DNA of 64,000 bases, taken from Streptomyces katrae (GTDB lineage: Bacteria; Actinomycetota; Actinomycetes; Streptomycetales; Streptomycetaceae). Shown one piece after another: positions 61,023-64,000 of this stretch. The notes under the pieces are model-generated. The model searched no databases and was not told where the DNA came from. It saw nothing but the letters and a program-made list of their open reading frames with translations. A program made the position numbers and the translations under genes. The stretch covers positions 3,968,001 through 4,032,000 of the forward strand of contig NZ_CP020042.1 in NCBI RefSeq assembly GCF_002028425.1, given 5' to 3'. Positions within the stretch are counted from its first letter, which is position 1. Every line of letters starts with the position of its first letter.

Positions 61023-63390
61023 CCACGGCCCACCCGCCCTTCGGCGCCCCGTTCCCCGAACGGCCCCCCGCCCCCACCTCCGTCCCAGTCCCCGGCCCCG
61101 ACCGGGCCGCGGACGCCGCCGCGCGCCGGACCGTCACCGGCCGGCCCCGCTGGGAACGGCCCGCCTACGCCGGGCTGCTGCTGGCCACCGCCGTGCTCCT
61201 GCTCTGGAACCTGGGCGCGTCCGGCTACGCCAACTCCTTCTACTCCGCCGCCGTGCAGGCGGGCTCGCAGAGCTGGAAGGCCTTCTTCTTCGGCTCCTCC
61301 GACGCCGGGAACTCCATCACCGTCGACAAGCCGCCGGCCGCCCTGTGGCCGATGATGCTGTCCGTCCGGGCGTTCGGGCTCGGCTCCTGGCAGATCCTCG
61401 TCCCGCAGGCCCTGATGGGCGTCGCGACCACCGCCGTCCTGTACGCCGCCGTGCGCCGCCAGTTCGGCCCCGCGGCAGCGCTGATCGGCGGCGCCGCGTT
61501 CGCGCTCACCCCCGTCGCCGCGCTGATGTTCCGCTTCAACAACCCCGACGCGCTGCTGACGCTGCTGCTGACCGTGACGGTGTGCTGCGTGCTGCGCGCC
61601 CTGGACGGGGCGCGGACCGGGTGGCTGGTCGCGGCCGGCGCCGCGATCGGCCTGGGCTTCCTGACCAAGACGCTCCAGGCCTTCGTCATCCTGCCGCCGC
61701 TGGTCCTGCTGTACGCCGTCTGCGCGCCGGCCCGGCTGCGCAGGAGGCTCGGGCAGCTGCTGCTCGCCGGGGCCGCGATGGTGGTGACCGGCGGCTGGTG
61801 GGTGGCCGTCGTGGAGCTGTGGCCCGCCTCCTCCCGCCCGTACATCGGCGGCTCGCAGCACAACTCCTTCCTGGAACTGACCTTCGGCTACAACGGACTG
61901 GGCCGGCTGAACGGCGACGAGACCGGCAGCGTGGGCGGCGGGCGGACCGGCGGGGCCGCCGGCGCGTTCGGGACGTACGGGCTGCCCGAGGGCGGGCCGG
62001 GCCTGCGCGGCGGGGGCGGCGGCTGGGGGGAGACCGGTGTGGGCCGGCTGTTCTCCGGCACCGTCGGCGGCCAGATCTCCTGGCTGCTGCCGGCGGCGCT
62101 GGTGCTGCTGGTGGCGGGGCTGGTGGTGACCTGGCGGGCCGGCCGGGCCACCGACTGCCTCCAGAGCACGGCCCGCGCGGCCTTCCTGGCCTGGGGCGGC
62201 TGCCTGCTGATCACCGCCGTGGTGTTCAGCTGGATGCAGGGCATCTTCCACGAGTACTACACGGTCGCGCTGGCTCCGTTCGTGGCCGCGCTGGTGGGCA
62301 TGGGCGTGACCGTGCTGTGGGAGGAGCGGGGCGGCAGGGCCGCCGCGCTCACCCTGTCCGGGACCCTCGCCCTGACCGCCGTCTGGTCGTACGTACTGCT
62401 CGGCCGCTCCTCCGGCTATCTGCCGTGGCTGCGCTGGACGGTGCTGGTGGCCGGGCTGCTCGCCGCCGCCGCACTGCCGTTCGCCGCCCGGCTGGGCCGC
62501 CGGGTACGGCTCGGCGCGGCCGCGCTGGGGCTGGGCGCGGCCCTGGCGGGCCCGTTGGCGTACTGCCTGACCACGATCGGCACCGGTCACACCGGGTCGA
62601 TCGTGACGGCCGGTCCGGCGGTGGCCGGGGGCGGGGCGGCCCGGGCGGGATGCGCTTCGGGCCGGGCGGGGAGGGGTTCGGGGGCGGTATGCCGGGCCTG
62701 CCCGGGGGCGGGCCGGGCGGCGGAGCGCCGCAGGGAGGCTCGCAGGGAGCGCCGCAGCGAGCGCCGCAGGGAGCACCGCAAGGGGGCCAAGGGGGCGGCG
62801 GTACCGCCCAGGGCTTCCCGCGGGGCGCCTGGCCGGGCCCCGGTCAGGCGGGCGGCGCGGCGGGCCGGTCCGGGACCGGGTCCGGGGCCGGGTCCGGGCG
62901 GGGCATGCGGGGCGGGGCCGGCGGGCTGCTCGACGGGGCCCGGGTCTCCGCCGGGGCCGAGGCCGCGCTGCGCGCCGACGCGAGCCGGTACACCTGGGCG
63001 GCGGCCGCCATCGGCTCGCAGAACGCGGCGAGTTACCAGCTGGCCTCCGGCCGCCCCGTGATGCCGCTCGGCGGTTTCAACGGCAGCGACCCTTCGCCGA
63101 CGCTGGAGCAGTTCAAGGCCTACGTGAAGGCCGGGAAGATCCACTGGTTCATCGCCCAGGCCGGCCTCGAAGGCGGCGCGGAGTCCCGGGCGGCCGGTCG
63201 GCCGGGCGGTCAGGGCGGCCCCGGCGGTCAGGGAGCCCCCGGCAGTCAGGGAGCCCCCGGCGGTCAGGGCGGCCCGGGCGGGTCGGCCAGTACGGCCGTC
63301 GAGAGCTGGGTGAAGGCCACGTTCAAGGCCGTCACCATCGACGGAGCCACCTTCTACGACCTGACGGCCCCTTCGACCGGCACGTCCTGA
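61019..63390 (+). pseudogene. GT39/ArnT-like mannosyltransferase interrupted by a frameshift
   Basis: The first 536 codons (from ATG 61019) give a multi-pass GT-C transferase with LWNLGASGYANSFYSAAV (the early acidic-loop region), KPPAALWPMM and PVAALMFRFNNPDALLTLL. At about 62627-62636 the frame slips by one base, after which the family C-terminus (AAAAIGSQNAASYQLASGRPVMPLGGFNGSD and IHWFIAQAG) continues in the other frame to the stop at 63390. Inserting one G in the run at 62627-62631 restores a single reading frame, so this is either a sequencing deletion or a real mutation. Unshifted, the protein ends at 63061 in Arg-rich nonsense. It lies in an operon with the GT2 gene and probably uses its polyprenyl-linked sugar. 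Confidence 0.85.
63205..63276 (+). repeat. Four tandem 18-bp units encoding collagen-like Gly-X-Y
   Basis: Units at 63205, 63223, 63241 and 63259 encode GGQGGP, GGQGAP, GSQGAP and GGQGGP in the frame of the GT39 C-terminus. Confidence 0.8.
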
Positions 63391-63480
63391 ACCGGCCCCG
63401 ATCCACGCGGCACCCCCTAGCATCAAGAGGGCGGACCGGGCATTCCGGGCTGATCCCCTTGTGATGAGGAGGGCACCTCG

Positions 63481-64000
63481 ATGGTGACCGAGGCTGATCC
63501 GGGCGAGGCCAGGACCAGTGTGTGGCTGGCCGTGCGGCCCGCCGCCCCCGTCAGACGCCGTACCGACGCCCCCTCGGGGCTGGACCGGGACCGGATCACC
63601 GCCGCCACCGTGCGGCTGCTGGACGCACAAGGGCTCGGCCGCTTCTCCATGCGGAGGCTGGCGGCCGAGCTGGGCGTCACCGCGATGTCCCTGTACTGGT
63701 ACGTGGACACCAAGCACGATCTGCTCGAACTGGCCCTGGACCGGGCCCTGGGCCAGCAGCGCCTCCCGGCCGGCCCGTCCCGGGAGGAGCCCTGGGCGAG
63801 CCGGCTGAGGGAACTGGCCTGCGGCTACCGCAGGCTGCTGGCGGAGCACCCGTGGGTGGCTCCGCTCAGCGCGGTCTATCCCAACATCGGCCCGCACGCG
63901 CGGGCCTTCGACGCCGCCCTGCACCGGCTGCTGGAGGCCGCCGGCCTGGCGGACGCCTGCCGGACCGGTGCCCACCTCGCCGTGTCGCAGTTCCTGAACG
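63481..64000 (+). CDS. TetR-family transcriptional regulator, 3' truncated
   Basis: At least 173 residues up to the window edge. The ATG at 63481 has GAGGAGGG ten bases upstream. After a 35-residue basic N-terminus the helix-turn-helix is clear: TAATVRLLDAQGLGRFSMRRLAAELGVTAMSLYWYV in pieces. The C-terminal part (ELACGYRRLLAEHPWVAPL) matches the TetR_C family of streptomycete TetR proteins. Target unknown; it may control genes downstream of the window. Confidence 0.88.
   Translation, partial: MVTEADPGEARTSVWLAVRPAAPVRRRTDAPSGLDRDRITAATVRLLDAQGLGRFSMRRLAAELGVTAMSLYWYVDTKHDLLELALDRALGQQRLPAGPSREEPWASRLRELACGYRRLLAEHPWVAPLSAVYPNIGPHARAFDAALHRLLEAAGLADACRTGAHLAVSQFLN

Noticed and set aside
62587..63975. 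462-residue minus-strand frame over the end of GT39 and the TetR gene
   Set aside because: Antisense shadow; the plus strand has family motifs of GT39 and a TetR helix-turn-helix with a good ribosome site.

Overview
The window is high-GC actinobacterial DNA, almost certainly a Streptomyces (or very close relative) chromosome. The evidence is strong third-position GC bias, frequent GTG/TTG starts, a Tat-secreted DyP peroxidase in a Sco/ECuC/CopCD copper cluster, an SSI-type subtilisin inhibitor, several SpoIIE/RsbW-like proteins, and seven copies (six exact) of the 14-bp Streptomyces ParB site GTTTCACGTGAAAC. In this genus parS sites crowd around oriC, and DnaA boxes of the preferred form TTGTCCACA also occur here in intergenic clusters, so the window is inferred to lie in the origin-proximal core. 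I see no insertion sequence, prophage, CRISPR array or integrated element.

Layout. 1-12 kb: the 3' part of a fused cydCD exporter gene, a GAF histidine kinase, a HAD phosphatase, an F420/flavin LLM oxidoreductase, a Tpt1/KptA-like RNA phosphotransferase divergent from an aquaporin, a TTG-start MerR regulator, and an M24 peptidase/EphD-like hydrolase-SDR operon. 12-16.6 kb: a four-gene ABC operon (ATPase, permease, ATPase, permease) and a rhomboid-like membrane protein. 16.7-20.3 kb: pheA, then a 536-bp DnaA-box-rich spacer, then serS coupled to a second HAD phosphatase and a strong terminator. 20.3-26.6 kb: a copper-handling block (His/Met-rich membrane protein, YcnI, Sco, ECuC, CopCD, DtpA). 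26.8-35.4 kb: two RsbW-like ATP-binding proteins, aminopeptidase P, a GAF-SpoIIE phosphatase, a primase-polymerase-like protein, a secreted protein, a SEC-C protein and a GDPD. 35.6-41 kb: an HtrA-like protease, a LysR regulator with cysteine dioxygenase and a YeiH-type exporter, and a secreted trypsin-like protease. 41.1-49.9 kb: tRNA-Ser(UGA), a five-gene operon matching the mycobacterial igr sterol side-chain set, a SigE-family sigma factor, a paired parS site, an acyl-CoA synthetase and a membrane-anchored monooxygenase-fold protein. 49.9-54.4 kb: a very long PAS protein with a degenerate kinase core and receiver, an SSI-like inhibitor, tRNA-Ser(GCU) and tRNA-Arg(ACG). 54.5-64 kb: a PH-domain protein, a DUF2797 protein, an ABM/amidohydrolase pair, an OmpR-type two-component system, a GT2-GtrA/GT39 glycosyltransferase pair whose second gene carries a frameshift, and the start of a TetR regulator.

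Working together. The copper block matches the known route delivering copper and a DyP peroxidase for secreted cuproenzyme maturation. LysR, cysteine dioxygenase and the exporter look like a cysteine-overflow/sulfite-disposal module, with a near-identical inverted sequence element at both ends of the lysR gene. The 42-46.8 kb operon contains all five activities used by mycobacteria to remove the last three carbons of the sterol side chain. The DnaA-box array and the parS sites make this stretch a chromosome-maintenance landscape as well as a gene region.
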